A stretch of DNA of 53,570 nucleotides from Corynebacterium minutissimum (GTDB lineage: Bacteria > Actinomycetota > Actinomycetes > Mycobacteriales > Mycobacteriaceae): positions 1 through 53,570 of the forward strand of contig NZ_JSEF01000013.1 in NCBI RefSeq assembly GCF_000805675.1. The letters are read 5' to 3'. Of the stretch, positions 1 through 12,874 are shown piece after piece; position 1 is the stretch's first letter; the number at the start of each line of letters is the position of its first letter. The notes below the pieces were generated by a model, which saw only the letters and a program-made list of their open reading frames with translations, made no database searches and was not told the DNA's origin. Made by a program: the position numbers and the translations under genes.

Positions 1-118
1 ACAATGATTACAATCAACCAACACAAAAAAGTACATTGGCACACTATTGAGTTCTCACACATCATCCGCACGTTCTTCGCAGGTGAAAGGTTAAATTCAC
101 TGCTCTGAGCGGCTGGAG
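1..118 (-). promoter_or_regulatory. rRNA operon leader with boxA-like antitermination element
   Basis: Read on the minus strand, this stretch contains TGAGAACTC (positions 57-49) followed by AATAGTGTGCCAA. This is the boxA-type antitermination signal seen in actinobacterial rRNA leaders. The 16S gene itself must lie left of position 1. Transcription from the two promoters at 124-229 would run through this leader. No protein gene is credible here. The assignment rests on the boxA match and on the usual corynebacterial order tyrS - rrn. Confidence 0.7.
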
Positions 119-123
119 TTCAT

Positions 124-153
124 ACTCTAGCTAACAAGTTTATTCTTTGTCAA
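124..153 (-). promoter_or_regulatory. rRNA operon promoter, proximal (P2)
   Basis: On the minus strand there is a perfect -35 TTGACA (153-148), an 18-nt spacer and -10 TAGAGT (129-124). The start point would be near 117, just before the leader with the boxA element. A consensus -35 is uncommon in Corynebacterium and fits a stable-RNA promoter. Confidence 0.65.
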
Positions 154-200
154 CTAGGAGTTCATCTCCGCGTCATCCGCTTGTCGCGGCGACTGGGATA

Positions 201-229
201 AATATACGCACACCTACATCTTTCGACAA
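201..229 (-). promoter_or_regulatory. rRNA operon promoter, distal (P1)
   Basis: On the minus strand there is -35 TTGTCG (229-224), an exact 17-nt spacer and -10 TATATT (206-201). It lies about 76 bp upstream of the second promoter, which gives a tandem promoter arrangement typical of rrn operons. The rest of 230-333 holds no gene that I can see. A small inverted repeat, CCTCCC-GAT-GGGAGG, sits at 303-317. Confidence 0.6.
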
Positions 230-333
230 ATCTCCAGCTCAACACCGCTTTTGGGCGTACGTCGTTGCGTACATATCTGGCGTTGGGAGCTCACTCGAGG
301 AACCTCCCGATGGGAGGTCGTGTCTAAAACGAT

Positions 334-359
334 AAAACCCGCCGCGAAAAGCAGCGGGT
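334..359 (-). terminator. tyrS terminator
   Basis: On the minus strand ACCCGCTG-CTTTTCG-CGGCGGGT forms a GC-rich hairpin followed by TTTT. It begins about 50 nt after the tyrS stop codon and separates tyrS from the rrn promoters. Confidence 0.75.
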
Positions 360-409
360 CATGAGAAAGCAGGCCTGCATAAAGAGGCGCGACTATCTAC
401 TCGCGCTAG

Positions 410-1669
410 TTAACCAAGCTTGGCACCGGCAAAGTTCTTCTTGCCACGGCGAAGAACCAGCCACGCACCGTGAAGTAGATCGTCCTCGGTTGGCTCCCAG
501 TCATCAGTTTCAATGCGCTGGTTGTTGACATAAGCGCCGCCCTCTTTCACCGTTCGGCGTGCAGCACCCTTGGAATCGGCCAGGCCAGCAGCGACCAACA
601 AGTCGATGATGGTACGCGGTTCCCCGGGAGCAATCTCGGCCACGGTAGTTTCCGACAACGCACCGGCCAAAGTCTGTTCATCGAGGTCAGCAAGCTCCGC
701 CTTGCCGAAGAGTGCTTGTGCAGCGAGCTCGACCGACTTCGTAGCCTCTTCGCCGTGAACAAGGTTGGTCATCTCTTGGGCAAGACGGCGCTGAGCTTCA
801 CGGCGGAAAGGTTCATCGGCAACTTTCTGCTCGTACTCAGCAATCTCTTCTTGACTCAAGAAAGTAAACCAACGCAGGTAATCAACGACAACGGAGTCGC
901 CAGCGTTGAGGAAGTACTGGTACCAAGAGTACGGGGAAGTCTTCTCTGGGTCCAGCCATAGCTTGCCGCCACCGGTGGATTTACCAAACTTCTGGCCCTG
1001 CGCATCAGTCACGAGCGGAACAGTGAGACCGTGAACCTTGGCACCATTGACGCGACGGTTAAGGTCAACGCCCGAGACGATGTTGCCCCACTGATCACCA
1101 CCACCAATCTGCAAGACACAATCAAGCTCATTGTGGAGGTGCACGTAGTCATTGGACTGCAAGAGCATGTAGGAGAACTCGGTGTAGGAGATGCCGTCAG
1201 ACTCCAAGCGGCGCTTAACCGTATCGCGGTCCAGCATGGTGTTGAGCGAGAAGTTCTTGCCTACGTCACGCAGAAAGTCAATGACGGACATCTGCGAAGT
1301 CCAGTCAGCATTGTTGACCATGGTCGCAGCGTTCTCGCCCTCGAAGTTAATGAACTGGCGCAGCTGCTTCTTGATAGCGACCATGTTCTCGTTAATGGTC
1401 TCCTGCGAGAGCATGGAACGCTCCCCCACATCACGCGGGTCACCAATCTGACCCGTTGCACCGCCTGCCAAGGCAATGGGATGGTGGCCAGCTTCCTGGA
1501 AGCGGCGCAGCATGATCATCGGAACGAGGTGTCCGGCGTGCAGAGAATCGCCGGTGGGGTCAAAACCGCAGTATAGGGTAATGGGTTCTTGGCAGGCCTC
1601 GCGGAGTGCGTCAAGGTCGGTGGACTGGTTGATAAGTCCGCGCCACTGCAGCTCATCAATAATGTTCAT
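410..1669 (-). CDS. tyrS: Tyrosine--tRNA ligase
   Basis: Charges tRNA-Tyr with tyrosine in the cytoplasm. The 419-residue protein is normal for bacterial TyrRS. It has a class I Rossmann catalytic core with the HIGH-type motif HAGH (44-47), the GDQWGN segment near 191-196 and the KMSKS-type motif KFGKS (227-231), then an S4 RNA-binding domain in the last ~70 residues. The reading frame is open 57 nt further upstream, but that extension would overlap the small gene at 1708-1887. The ATG at 1669 has AAAGGAG five to six bases before it, so I take that start. The gene is last in a minus-strand run and is followed by a clear terminator. Confidence 0.97.
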   Translation of the reverse strand: MNIIDELQWRGLINQSTDLDALREACQEPITLYCGFDPTGDSLHAGHLVPMIMLRRFQEAGHHPIALAGGATGQIGDPRDVGERSMLSQETINENMVAIKKQLRQFINFEGENAATMVNNADWTSQMSVIDFLRDVGKNFSLNTMLDRDTVKRRLESDGISYTEFSYMLLQSNDYVHLHNELDCVLQIGGGDQWGNIVSGVDLNRRVNGAKVHGLTVPLVTDAQGQKFGKSTGGGKLWLDPEKTSPYSWYQYFLNAGDSVVVDYLRWFTFLSQEEIAEYEQKVADEPFRREAQRRLAQEMTNLVHGEEATKSVELAAQALFGKAELADLDEQTLAGALSETTVAEIAPGEPRTIIDLLVAAGLADSKGAARRTVKEGGAYVNNQRIETDDWEPTEDDLLHGAWLVLRRGKKNFAGAKLG

Positions 1670-1707
1670 GAAGTCTCCTTTGGAATTAAATTCGGTGCTC
1701 TTAAGCG

Positions 1708-1887
1708 TTACTTTTCGGTCGGCCACGGGGTTGCGTGGTCTACCAGCATGACAGGAATGTCGTTCTCAATGGGATAGGCCACGCCAAGGCGTTCGTTCAC
1801 CAAGACCTGTTCTTCGGCCAGATAGTTCAGCGGACCTTTATCCTGCGGACACACCAGTATGTCAAGCAGCTTCGGATCGAGACTCAT
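1708..1887 (-). CDS. Trm112-like small protein
   Basis: A 59-residue protein starting [20 protein letters not shown], with the central [19 protein letters not shown] segment typical of the Trm112p/YcaR family (formerly DUF343). In archaea and eukaryotes Trm112 is an activator subunit of methyltransferases; the bacterial partner is usually unknown. Only one Cys of the usual zinc-binding set is visible (CPQD). The stop codon is 38 nt before tyrS and the start is 11 nt after the next gene, so it is probably co-transcribed. It is short enough to be missed by gene callers. Confidence 0.85.
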   Translation of the reverse strand: MSLDPKLLDILVCPQDKGPLNYLAEEQVLVNERLGVAYPIENDIPVMLVDHATPWPTEK

Positions 1888-1898
1888 AACCGCTAACC

Positions 1899-2492
1899 CT
1901 ACACCTCCTTAGATTCGACGGAGGGAAGTATCCCGCCATACTCGAGTTTGAGCGCCATGGAATGGTTGCGTAGGTTGCGTACCGAGTTTTGTGAGATGGC
2001 GTCGCGAATCTCCCGCATTTCCCGCGCGAGAATGTCGAGCGATTCGCTCATCTCTTTCACCGCTGCCGGGTTCTTCAAATCCGTTACCTCAAGGTAGGAC
2101 TTGACCAGCTCTGTGGAGTGCTCTTCGATCATGTCCCGCACCAGCGCTTGCTGGTGTGGCGCGTCATTGAGTCGGCGCCAGTTGTTCAGCACCCACAGCG
2201 CCGAATCATCAAACGATTCCCACGCGCGTTGCACGGGGCCTGGTACTTGGCGACGCCCCAATGCATACCGAACTCCCTCCAACGTACTGGTGAGCTCCCC
2301 CGGCCCCGATTTTGGAGCTTCGATAGCCTTTGTCTGCTTCGGGTGCGTTACCAGTCCTGCTGCCGCACCGGAGCAGACGGCCACAACTGGCCAGAGAAAG
2401 CCCAAGCCACCACCGGTGAGAACATGCAGGACCACGACAAGTGCGGTCACCACAACACCGACGACGATTTTGCGTGAGTTAAGGGCGTTCAT
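1899..2492 (-). CDS. Small membrane protein with cytosolic helical domain
   Basis: 197 residues, family not recognised. Two adjacent hydrophobic segments lie near residues 8-27 and 30-46, separated by a short Gly-rich turn. About 150 hydrophilic, mostly helical residues follow, with an acidic/basic region (KEMSESLDILAREMREIRDA) that could form a coiled coil. The start ATG has AGGAGG upstream. It lies 36 nt behind the VWA lipoprotein gene and 11 nt before the Trm112-like gene, so it probably belongs to the same transcript. A distant relation to XpaC-type proteins is possible but not demonstrated. Confidence 0.75.
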   Translation of the reverse strand: MNALNSRKIVVGVVVTALVVVLHVLTGGGLGFLWPVVAVCSGAAAGLVTHPKQTKAIEAPKSGPGELTSTLEGVRYALGRRQVPGPVQRAWESFDDSALWVLNNWRRLNDAPHQQALVRDMIEEHSTELVKSYLEVTDLKNPAAVKEMSESLDILAREMREIRDAISQNSVRNLRNHSMALKLEYGGILPSVESKEV

Positions 2493-2528
2493 GAGATTGA
2501 GATCCTCCTGGGACTAGGCGGAGTGGGT

Positions 2529-4094
2529 CTACTGGTAGGCGCGAATCTCTTCGAAGGCCGCGGCAAGATCGCCGTTGAGCGCATCGAATGTCTTGCCGCC
2601 GGTGAGTTCTGCCAGTTCTTGCATCTCCTGGATATTGGCTTCACCATACAAGATGACAAAGACAGGAATCTCCTGCTTCTCCGGAGGAAGCTGCTCGTAA
2701 TCGTTCTTAAACTGGGCGAATGTACGCCCGCGCGTGACTTCCCCGTCCGTCATGAGGACCACGGTTCCAATATCACCATTGGCGGTGTCTACCTCGTCAA
2801 ACGCATTGAGTACAGCCTCGAACGTGGCGGTATCGCCATCGGCAACGAGACGGTCGACGCGGTCAGCCAGCTCCTTGGTCGTCGCGGGGTTGTCCTTGTC
2901 TACCCGTGCGCGCGTGGGTTGTTGGGGCTCGGACGAATACGGGATGAGCTTGATCTGTTCTCGGTTTCGGAAGGCTACTTGGCCTTCGCCATCTGGGGAA
3001 CCGTCAGCGGATCCGTCGATAAGCGGGCGCAAGCTGCTCTTCAGCAGGTCGATGCGCTCACCTTCCATCGAACCCGAAGTATCGAGAACCAAGGCGGTAT
3101 TACCGGGGTTTCGCAGTTCGTGAGCAAACGCGTCACCAAGGGCGTCCACAGTCTTCTCGTTCGCCGGATAGGGCAGCTCAAAGACTGTGCCGGGTAGGTC
3201 CGAATCATCGACTCGCAGGTGGTAATCCTTGAGCTTTTCTGGGTGCTCACCGAACCATTCAGCTAGCGCCTGCACCTTTCCTTCGGCGTCGTTATTTTTC
3301 GAGCTAGCTAGAGCAGACAAAGGATAATCGGCAGAGATGACGCCATCGGAAGGAATAACCACCTCGAGGTCGGCGCCTTCATCTTTCAGCTGGTACAGCA
3401 CGGACTCATAGTTGAAAATCGCGTCTGCTTGCTCTGGATGTTCGCGGAAACGATCCGCCAACCAGCCTGAGGATCCCGATGTCAAAGTCTGGTTACTAAA
3501 GAGCTTCTGCACTTTGCCCGTGGCCTGGCGGATGTCCTTTTCTGAAAGAGCCCGGCCGGTATCAGCAAAGGCCGTTGTCGCCGCAGACAGCGCGGAAAAG
3601 CCTGAATTGGACGTCGTCGGATCAGTCATTCCGAAGGTGATGCCAGAATCTGCGATGTCCTGCCATGTTGGTTGCGTGGTGGTCCAGCCTTTCTCGTTGG
3701 CCACGGAAGACTGCACGCCAAGAACAACTGGGGAACGCGCGACACTGAATTCCTTGCCCAGTTTGCTGTCGGCGCCAATGATGCGCGCATAGCGGTTTGT
3801 GGCAAACCACGTGGCATCGTAGGAGCCATCGAACCCGCCCTGCTTCAGCGTGCGGGAATTGGCAAGGGTGCCGTCTTCGGTCGTCATGGAGATGTCGAAG
3901 CCGAGGTCCCGGGAGGCGTCATCAAGCACCGGCTCCAAAGGCTTCAACTCCGTTGCCGCTACGATGCTGAGATCGCCGTTAAAGGAAGAACCGGATCCTG
4001 GCGTTAATGGATCGTCGAGCAAATCCCCCATACCGCATGCTGTCAATGCCATCGCGCTCATCACAGCAATCAGCACTTTTACTGGGCGAAACAT
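2529..4094 (-). CDS. Substrate-binding and VWA-domain lipoprotein
   Basis: A predicted exported lipoprotein of 521 residues. The N-terminus is hydrophobic and ends in a lipobox LTAC with Cys20. Next comes a periplasmic-binding-like domain (about 40-310), then a von Willebrand A domain with the MIDAS motif DTSGS (338-342) and a later TDGE loop. VWA domains of this type bind a divalent metal and protein partners. I place the start at 4094 because AGGAAGG stands nine bases upstream. ATG at 4100 and the open frame to 4121 are alternatives. It pairs with the membrane-anchored binding-like protein upstream, which suggests a surface complex of unknown ligand. Confidence 0.85.
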   Translation of the reverse strand: MFRPVKVLIAVMSAMALTACGMGDLLDDPLTPGSGSSFNGDLSIVAATELKPLEPVLDDASRDLGFDISMTTEDGTLANSRTLKQGGFDGSYDATWFATNRYARIIGADSKLGKEFSVARSPVVLGVQSSVANEKGWTTTQPTWQDIADSGITFGMTDPTTSNSGFSALSAATTAFADTGRALSEKDIRQATGKVQKLFSNQTLTSGSSGWLADRFREHPEQADAIFNYESVLYQLKDEGADLEVVIPSDGVISADYPLSALASSKNNDAEGKVQALAEWFGEHPEKLKDYHLRVDDSDLPGTVFELPYPANEKTVDALGDAFAHELRNPGNTALVLDTSGSMEGERIDLLKSSLRPLIDGSADGSPDGEGQVAFRNREQIKLIPYSSEPQQPTRARVDKDNPATTKELADRVDRLVADGDTATFEAVLNAFDEVDTANGDIGTVVLMTDGEVTRGRTFAQFKNDYEQLPPEKQEIPVFVILYGEANIQEMQELAELTGGKTFDALNGDLAAAFEEIRAYQ

Positions 4095-4130
4095 TCGCAT
4101 CAACCTTCCTGATGATGTCACTGCCGGTAG

Positions 4131-5258
4131 CTATCCGAATTCCTGCAGGATTTCCTCATAATAATCCCACATTTTAGGACTGTCCTCATTGACTATCACG
4201 GGAATGTCATAGTCCTGTTTCTCGGCAAATTGGGCAAAGAATCTGGCTGTCTTTGTCCTCAGGCCCAGCTGGGCCGCCGCCTCCTGCGCCTTGTCATCCC
4301 CCAGTGCATCAGCAAGCACAGCACCCTTCTCCGTGCGAGGAACCACCGTGCTGATAAGCGACGCCGGCGGGCTCAACAGCAACGGCGTGTACTTCGACAT
4401 GTCTTTGCCACCGCTAACTTGGCGCAGATACTGTTCCTCAGTCGTCAGCACCATCGGCATCTCCCCTTTGTCCACACGCAAGAAAGCATCAAGCATTCCC
4501 TGGGACGTGGTCTCGCCGTAGCCTTGGTCCGCGATAAGTCGATGCATGCTCTCCTGAGCTAGCTCGTCCAGCCGTGCGGTGTCTCCCTTACCATGCTCTT
4601 GTGCGGCCACTGCCATACCCGCCAAACGCACCACACTGGCATAGCGCAGCGCCGCATTAGACTCGGTTATCCGAGGTACCGCTACGTCCACCACTCGGGG
4701 TGACCCAAAGGATGGGCTAATATCCCGCCACCGGGTTCCGTTCTGGGACATCTCTACGAGTGTGTACAGGTTCAACGACTTCTGGCCGCCGGTATCCTTC
4801 ACAAGGTCGTGCGCCTTCATGTCCTCGACGAGGTCGCTATGCACGAGTGCAATAATCGGAGTGGAAAAGACCTCCTTCGAGGGTCCGTCCGGCTTAGAGT
4901 TTGCCGAATTCACGTCCCAGACTTCAAGGGTACGAGCTGCTCCATCGAGCTCCGGCATATAGAAGTCATACTGTTTGCCTGAGCCATCAATAAGCCCCAT
5001 CATCTTCTGCGCTGGATACACATCCAATTCAAGCTCAATATCGTGCTTCTCGAGGGCCTTAATGGTGTCTGGGTCCTTGAAGTAGACCTCCTGCTCCGGG
5101 CTAATGGCGCCCGTAATGTGCTGCACGTCCCCAGAGGTACCAAATCGCGGCAGCGAGAATCCCCCACGGCCGATGACGATTGATGCCACAGCAATCACCA
5201 GGAAAACCACGGCGGCCACGAAAGACTTGCTGCGTCCTTTCGACGATGGACTGCTCAT
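4131..5258 (-). CDS. Membrane-anchored substrate-binding-like protein
   Basis: 375 residues. A short basic N-terminus is followed by one transmembrane segment (about 12-29) and a large outer domain. The motif order (ISPEQEVYFKDPDTIKAL, later LIDGSGKQYDFYMPELDG) resembles solute-binding-like domains, but no ABC permease or ATPase gene lies nearby. The next gene (VWA lipoprotein) carries a similar binding-like domain, so the two may be paralogous halves of one complex. On the minus strand TATGAT stands exactly seven bases before the ATG, which suggests a leaderless mRNA and a promoter of its own, separate from argH. Confidence 0.8.
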   Translation of the reverse strand: MSSPSSKGRSKSFVAAVVFLVIAVASIVIGRGGFSLPRFGTSGDVQHITGAISPEQEVYFKDPDTIKALEKHDIELELDVYPAQKMMGLIDGSGKQYDFYMPELDGAARTLEVWDVNSANSKPDGPSKEVFSTPIIALVHSDLVEDMKAHDLVKDTGGQKSLNLYTLVEMSQNGTRWRDISPSFGSPRVVDVAVPRITESNAALRYASVVRLAGMAVAAQEHGKGDTARLDELAQESMHRLIADQGYGETTSQGMLDAFLRVDKGEMPMVLTTEEQYLRQVSGGKDMSKYTPLLLSPPASLISTVVPRTEKGAVLADALGDDKAQEAAAQLGLRTKTARFFAQFAEKQDYDIPVIVNEDSPKMWDYYEEILQEFG

Positions 5259-5265
5259 GACCTAA

Positions 5266-5271
5266 ATCATA
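5266..5271 (-). promoter_or_regulatory. -10 box for leaderless start of the 5258 gene
   Basis: TATGAT on the minus strand with seven bases between it and the ATG, so the A of the start codon would be +1. I see no convincing -35 and no strong Shine-Dalgarno. Confidence 0.45.
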
Positions 5272-5337
5272 AGGAGTGGCGGGCACCACCGCTGAACTTC
5301 ACACGCACTCACCCCCACAACAGTCCCCCAACACAAG

Positions 5338-5366
5338 AACCGCATGGCCACAAGGACCATGCGGTT
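5338..5366 (-). terminator. argH terminator
   Basis: AACCGCATGG-N9-CCATGCGGTT is a perfect 10-bp stem directly downstream of the argH stop codon. On the minus strand it is followed by CTTGTGTT, a weak U-rich tail. Confidence 0.65.
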
Positions 5367-5382
5367 GCAGAAGCTGTTGTGC

Positions 5383-6834
<1,452 letters not shown>

Positions 6835-8049
6835 TTACTTGCCGGTGGGAAAACCGCCGTCGCGGTCACGCTGGTTGGAGATCTGAGTGGACAGGCCGTG
6901 CAGCTGGACAAAGCCCTTGGCAGCGGTCTGGTCAAAGGTATCGCCCGTGTCGTAGGTGGCCAGGTCGAAAGAGTACAGAGACTGGCCGGAGCGGCGACCG
7001 TTCACGGTTGCAGTACCAGCATGGAGAACCATGCGGATATCGCCGGTCACGTTCTCCTGGGTGGACTCGGTAAAGGCATCGAGGGAGCGCTTGAGCGGGG
7101 AGAACCACAGGCCGTCGTAGACCTCCTCAGACCAGCGGGCGTCCGTCAGGCGCTTGTAGCGAGCCAGCTCGCGCTCGACAGTGACGTCTTCGAGAGCCTC
7201 GTGAGCCTTGATGAGCACCATGGCGCCTGGGGCCTCGTAGACCTCGCGGGACTTAATACCCACGAGGCGGTCTTCCACCATGTCAAGGCGGCCGATGCCC
7301 TGGGCACCCGCACGGCGGTTGAGCTCCTCAATGGCTTCAAGCACGGTGACTGGCTTGCCGTCGATGGCAGTCGGGACACCCTTGTCAAAGGTAATGGTGA
7401 CCTCATCCGGAGCGTTGCCCAGATCCGGCTGCTCAGTATAGGCGTAGAGGTCCTTTGTCGGCGGGTTCCACAGATCCTCCAGGAAGCCAGTTTCCACCGC
7501 ACGGCCCCACACGTTCTGGTCAATGGAGAACGGGGAGGCAGCGGACTGCTCGATGGGCAGGTCAATTTCCTCTGCGAAGGCAATAGCCTTATCACGGGTC
7601 CAGGCGTAGTCACGGGCGGGCGCGATGATCTCCAGAGCCGGGTCGAGTGCGCGGAAAGACACCTCAAAGCGGACCTGATCGTTGCCCTTACCGGTGCAGC
7701 CGTGGGAGACGTGCGTACCGCCGTGCTCCTGTGCAGCCTCCACGAGGTGCTTGACAATGAGAGGACGAGAGATGGCAGACACCAGCGGGTACTGCTTCAT
7801 GTACATACCGTTGGCCTTGATAGTAGGCAGGCAGTACTCTTCGGCGAACTCGTCCTTGGCGTCAACGACGATGGATTCGACAGCACCGCAGTCGAGAGCA
7901 CGCTGGCGCACGGACTCCATATCCTCGCCGCCCTGACCCAAGTCGAGTGACACGGCAATGACCTCACCACCGGTCATCTTGGCCAGGTAAGGGATGGCAA
8001 CGGAAGTATCCAGTCCGCCAGAGTAGGCAAGCACAACACGTGCAGTCAT
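6835..8049 (-). CDS. argG: Argininosuccinate synthase
   Basis: Joins citrulline and aspartate with ATP to give argininosuccinate. 404 residues, adenine nucleotide alpha hydrolase fold. The PP-motif AYSGGLDTS lies at residues 8-16, and [13 protein letters not shown] near 118-130 is also typical. The ATG has AAGGAG upstream. The gene follows argR by 77 bp. That gap carries its own promoter overlapped by a palindrome, so argGH can be controlled separately from the main block. Confidence 0.97.
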   Translation of the reverse strand: MTARVVLAYSGGLDTSVAIPYLAKMTGGEVIAVSLDLGQGGEDMESVRQRALDCGAVESIVVDAKDEFAEEYCLPTIKANGMYMKQYPLVSAISRPLIVKHLVEAAQEHGGTHVSHGCTGKGNDQVRFEVSFRALDPALEIIAPARDYAWTRDKAIAFAEEIDLPIEQSAASPFSIDQNVWGRAVETGFLEDLWNPPTKDLYAYTEQPDLGNAPDEVTITFDKGVPTAIDGKPVTVLEAIEELNRRAGAQGIGRLDMVEDRLVGIKSREVYEAPGAMVLIKAHEALEDVTVERELARYKRLTDARWSEEVYDGLWFSPLKRSLDAFTESTQENVTGDIRMVLHAGTATVNGRRSGQSLYSFDLATYDTGDTFDQTAAKGFVQLHGLSTQISNQRDRDGGFPTGK

Positions 8050-8102
8050 AGTGAGTTACTCCTTAGAGTCATACAGGGTGCGATCACGTCGATCGAATTT
8101 AT

Positions 8103-8130
8103 ATTATACAGACGTTCGTATAAATGTTAA
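8103..8130 (-). promoter_or_regulatory. argGH promoter with ARG-box-like operator
   Basis: On the minus strand there is -35 TTAACA (8130-8125), a 16-nt spacer and a consensus -10 TATAAT (8108-8103). The -35 overlaps the argR stop codon. An 18-bp imperfect palindrome TATAC-N8-GTATA (8105-8122) covers the spacer and most of the -10. ARG boxes are 18 bp AT-rich palindromes bound by the ArgR hexamer, so repression of argGH by arginine-bound ArgR is the likely mode. The site is inferred from its shape and position. Confidence 0.6.
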
Positions 8131-8612
8131 ATGCTGCGGTTGGTGAGTTTCTCCGCCAGCTCGCGACCCCCTACGTCCTCACGCGCGAGGATAAAGATGG
8201 TGTCATCGCCGGCAATACAGCCCACAACATCGGGCAAACCCACGCGATCAATAAACGAAGCAAGGTACTGCGCCGCACCAGCCGGCGTCCGCAGCATCGC
8301 AATATTCCCGGAGTAGTCATGGGAGACCACCAGTTCGTCGAGCATGCGACGCAACTTTTCTCGCGGGCCATTGAGCTGGTCTTCGAATTGTTCCAATTCT
8401 CCGCCCACGACATAAAAGGAGCGGCCGCCATCCCGTTTGACCTTCTTGGCGCCCAATTCATCGAGGTCGCGGGACAGGGTGGCTTGGGTAATATCAATGC
8501 CTTCGTCAAGAAGCAGCTCTGAGAGCTGCACCTGACTGGTCACCCGGGTACGGTCCAGAATCTCCAAAATCTTGGCTTGGCGCGCATTGCGAGTCGTGGG
8601 CGTGGTGGTCAT
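8127..8612 (-). CDS. argR: Arginine repressor ArgR
   Basis: DNA-binding repressor of arginine genes. 161 residues from the chosen start. The N-terminal winged helix-turn-helix carries the family stretch [15 protein letters not shown]. The C-terminal oligomerisation and arginine-binding domain contains AGDDTIFI, the GTIAGDDTI-type motif. The ATG at 8612 lies five bases after the argF stop codon and uses the AGGAGG inside the argF end. The frame is open to 8648 but has no ribosome site there. The gene is the last of the argCJBDFR block and sits just before the argG operator. Confidence 0.93.
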   Translation of the reverse strand: MTTTPTTRNARQAKILEILDRTRVTSQVQLSELLLDEGIDITQATLSRDLDELGAKKVKRDGGRSFYVVGGELEQFEDQLNGPREKLRRMLDELVVSHDYSGNIAMLRTPAGAAQYLASFIDRVGLPDVVGCIAGDDTIFILAREDVGGRELAEKLTNRSI

Positions 8613-8617
8613 AGGTT

Positions 8618-10706
<2,089 letters not shown>

Positions 10707-10710
<4 letters not shown>

Positions 10711-11642
10711 TGTGTATCGTCCTTCCTAAAGACCGTTCCCTCGGGGTAATCCTCGCGTTTGTACTCATTCGGCAACACCATCGTTCCGATACCGCCCATG
10801 GTGAGCAGCTCCAGAAGCACGGCGTGGGCAATGCGTCCGTCGATGACATGGGAGGCATTAACACCGCCCTCGACCGCCATCAGGCAGGACTCCATCTTGG
10901 GAATCATTCCTGAATCCAGCCCCGGCAGCAGCGCTTTGAGTTTCTCAACTTCAATCTTGGACACCAGTGAATCGCGGTTGGGCCAGTCGGTATACAACCC
11001 TTCCACGTTGGTGAGGATGACGAGGCGCTCCGCGCCCAATGCTGTGGCTAAGGCACCCGCCGCGATGTCTGCATTGATGTTGTAGACTTCGCCATCTTGA
11101 CCGGGCGCAATGGTGGAGACCACCGGTATCCGCCCGGCTTCGATAATGTCCTTGACGGCTTCGGGGTTAACGTCCACGATCTCGCCCACCATTCCGATGT
11201 CGGTCGGCACGCCATCGACGTCCACGAGGCGCTTGCGCGCACTAAATAATCCTGCATCCTCACCGGACGTGCCCACGGCATAGGGACCATGGGAGTTGAT
11301 GAGGTTGACTAGGCCGCGCCCCACTTGGCCAAAGAGCACCATGCGCACCACGTCCATGATTTCTGGTGTAGTGACCCTGAACCCACCTTTGAATTCGCCT
11401 TCAATGCCCAGCTTGCCCAGCATCTCATTGATCTGCGGACCACCGCCGTGCACCACAACAGGCTTCGCACCGACGGTACGTAGGAATACCATGTCAGCGG
11501 CAAAGGCTGCTTTCAGGGATTCGTCCACCATGGCGTTACCGCCGTACTTCACCACGACAATCTTGTCGCGGTAATGCTGCAGCCACGGTAGTGCTTCTGC
11601 AAGCACAGTGGCGCGGTCCGCACTTGTTAATCCTGGAATCAT
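10707..11642 (-). CDS. argB: Acetylglutamate kinase
   Basis: Phosphorylates N-acetylglutamate and is the usual feedback-controlled step in corynebacteria. 311 residues in the amino-acid kinase fold. The segment [10 protein letters not shown] near residue 30 and VVHGGGPQI near 63-71 form the nucleotide and substrate loops. I prefer ATG at 11642, four bases after GGAGGAG, over the GTG one codon earlier. It is 17 nt after argJ and overlaps argD by four bases. Confidence 0.96.
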
Positions 11643-11662
11643 CACTCCTCCTCTTCAGGCCG

Positions 11663-12820
11663 CTACGAGCTGTACGCGGAGTTGATCTGTACGTAATCAT
11701 GGGAAAGGTCAGTCGTCCGTACAAAGGCCGAACCTGGGCCGCCAGTGCCGAGATCCACGCGGACATCAATATCTGCGCCGGAGAGGTCCACGTCGCGGGC
11801 ACCGGGCGCACCGGTGGACCCAAGACACACCGCCTGTTCGTTGAAGAACACCGAAATATTGTCTGGATCCATGTCGGCGTCTGCCATGCCAACTGCTGCA
11901 AGTACGCGGCCCCAGTTCGGATCAGAGCCGAACATGGCGCACTTGAAAAGGTTGTCGCGTCCCAAGGTGCGCGCCGCGTTGAGTGCTTGTTCGTCGTTAG
12001 CTGTGCCTTCCACCGTGATCTTGACGCGCTTGGTCACGCCTTCGGCATCGGCCTGCAGTTGATCCGCAATATCGGAACACACAGCCAAAACCGCAGCATC
12101 CAATTCCTCCTGGCTGGGCTCCACTCCCGATGCACCCGAAGCCATAATGATGACCGTGTCATTGGTCGAGGTCGAACCATCCACATCCAGCGTATTAAAG
12201 GTCAGGTCACATGCCTTGCGCAGCGCTGACTGTAGGGCTTGCGGGCTCGCGGCAGCGTCGGTAGTCAGGCACACCAACATGGTGGCGAGAGACGGCGCCA
12301 TCATGCCCACGCCTTTGCCCATCGCACCTATGCTCCAGCCGGTGCCGGAAAAGGTTGCTTCCTTAACCACCGTATCGGTCGTCATGATGGCCTCCGCGGC
12401 TGCGTGCCCATGTGCCTTATCCGCACCGAGGTTGCCCGCCACATCGTCAATACCAGCCAGAGCCTTGTCCATCGGCAGCACTTCACCAATCAGCCCCGTC
12501 GAACATGCAGCGATGTCAGCCGCCGGGATAGCAGTTCGTTCGGATACCGCCGCCACCATGGCCGCAGCATCCTTATCGCCCTGCACGCCGTTGCAGGCAT
12601 TAGCATTTCCCGAGTTATAGATGACCGCCTGCAGTTGACCACTCGCCACCGCCTCACGGGAAAGCTTCACGGGTGAAGCAACCACGCGGTTTCGGGTAAA
12701 CACGGCCGCAGCATCGAAATTGGGACCCTGGTTAATAACGAGCGCCATATCAGGCTTGCCGGAAGGCTTAATTCCAGCAATTGTTGCTCCAGCAATGAAA
12801 CCAGCGGGGGCGGTAATCAT
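11663..12820 (-). CDS. argJ: Bifunctional ornithine acetyltransferase / N-acetylglutamate synthase
   Basis: Recycles the acetyl group from N-acetylornithine to glutamate and, if bifunctional, also makes N-acetylglutamate from acetyl-CoA. 385 residues. The self-cleavage site is visible as [11 protein letters not shown], cut before the nucleophilic Thr of the LTTDA stretch, which gives alpha and beta chains. AGGAGA stands upstream of the ATG. No argA is seen nearby, in keeping with the cyclic pathway. Whether this ArgJ is mono- or bifunctional cannot be read from the sequence. Confidence 0.96.
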   Translation of the reverse strand: MITAPAGFIAGATIAGIKPSGKPDMALVINQGPNFDAAAVFTRNRVVASPVKLSREAVASGQLQAVIYNSGNANACNGVQGDKDAAAMVAAVSERTAIPAADIAACSTGLIGEVLPMDKALAGIDDVAGNLGADKAHGHAAAEAIMTTDTVVKEATFSGTGWSIGAMGKGVGMMAPSLATMLVCLTTDAAASPQALQSALRKACDLTFNTLDVDGSTSTNDTVIIMASGASGVEPSQEELDAAVLAVCSDIADQLQADAEGVTKRVKITVEGTANDEQALNAARTLGRDNLFKCAMFGSDPNWGRVLAAVGMADADMDPDNISVFFNEQAVCLGSTGAPGARDVDLSGADIDVRVDLGTGGPGSAFVRTTDLSHDYVQINSAYSS

Positions 12821-12874
12821 CAGTGTGTCTCCTTGGTTACGTGAGAGGTAGTAGTCGAGTCTTTGCGGAAGGGC

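Noticed and set aside
303..317. CCTCCC-GAT-GGGAGG inverted repeat as terminator
   Set aside because: No T-run follows on either strand, and it is too short to be convincing.
147..335. 62-codon open frame on the plus strand at the left edge
   Set aside because: It overlaps two rRNA promoters on the other strand and has no family features.
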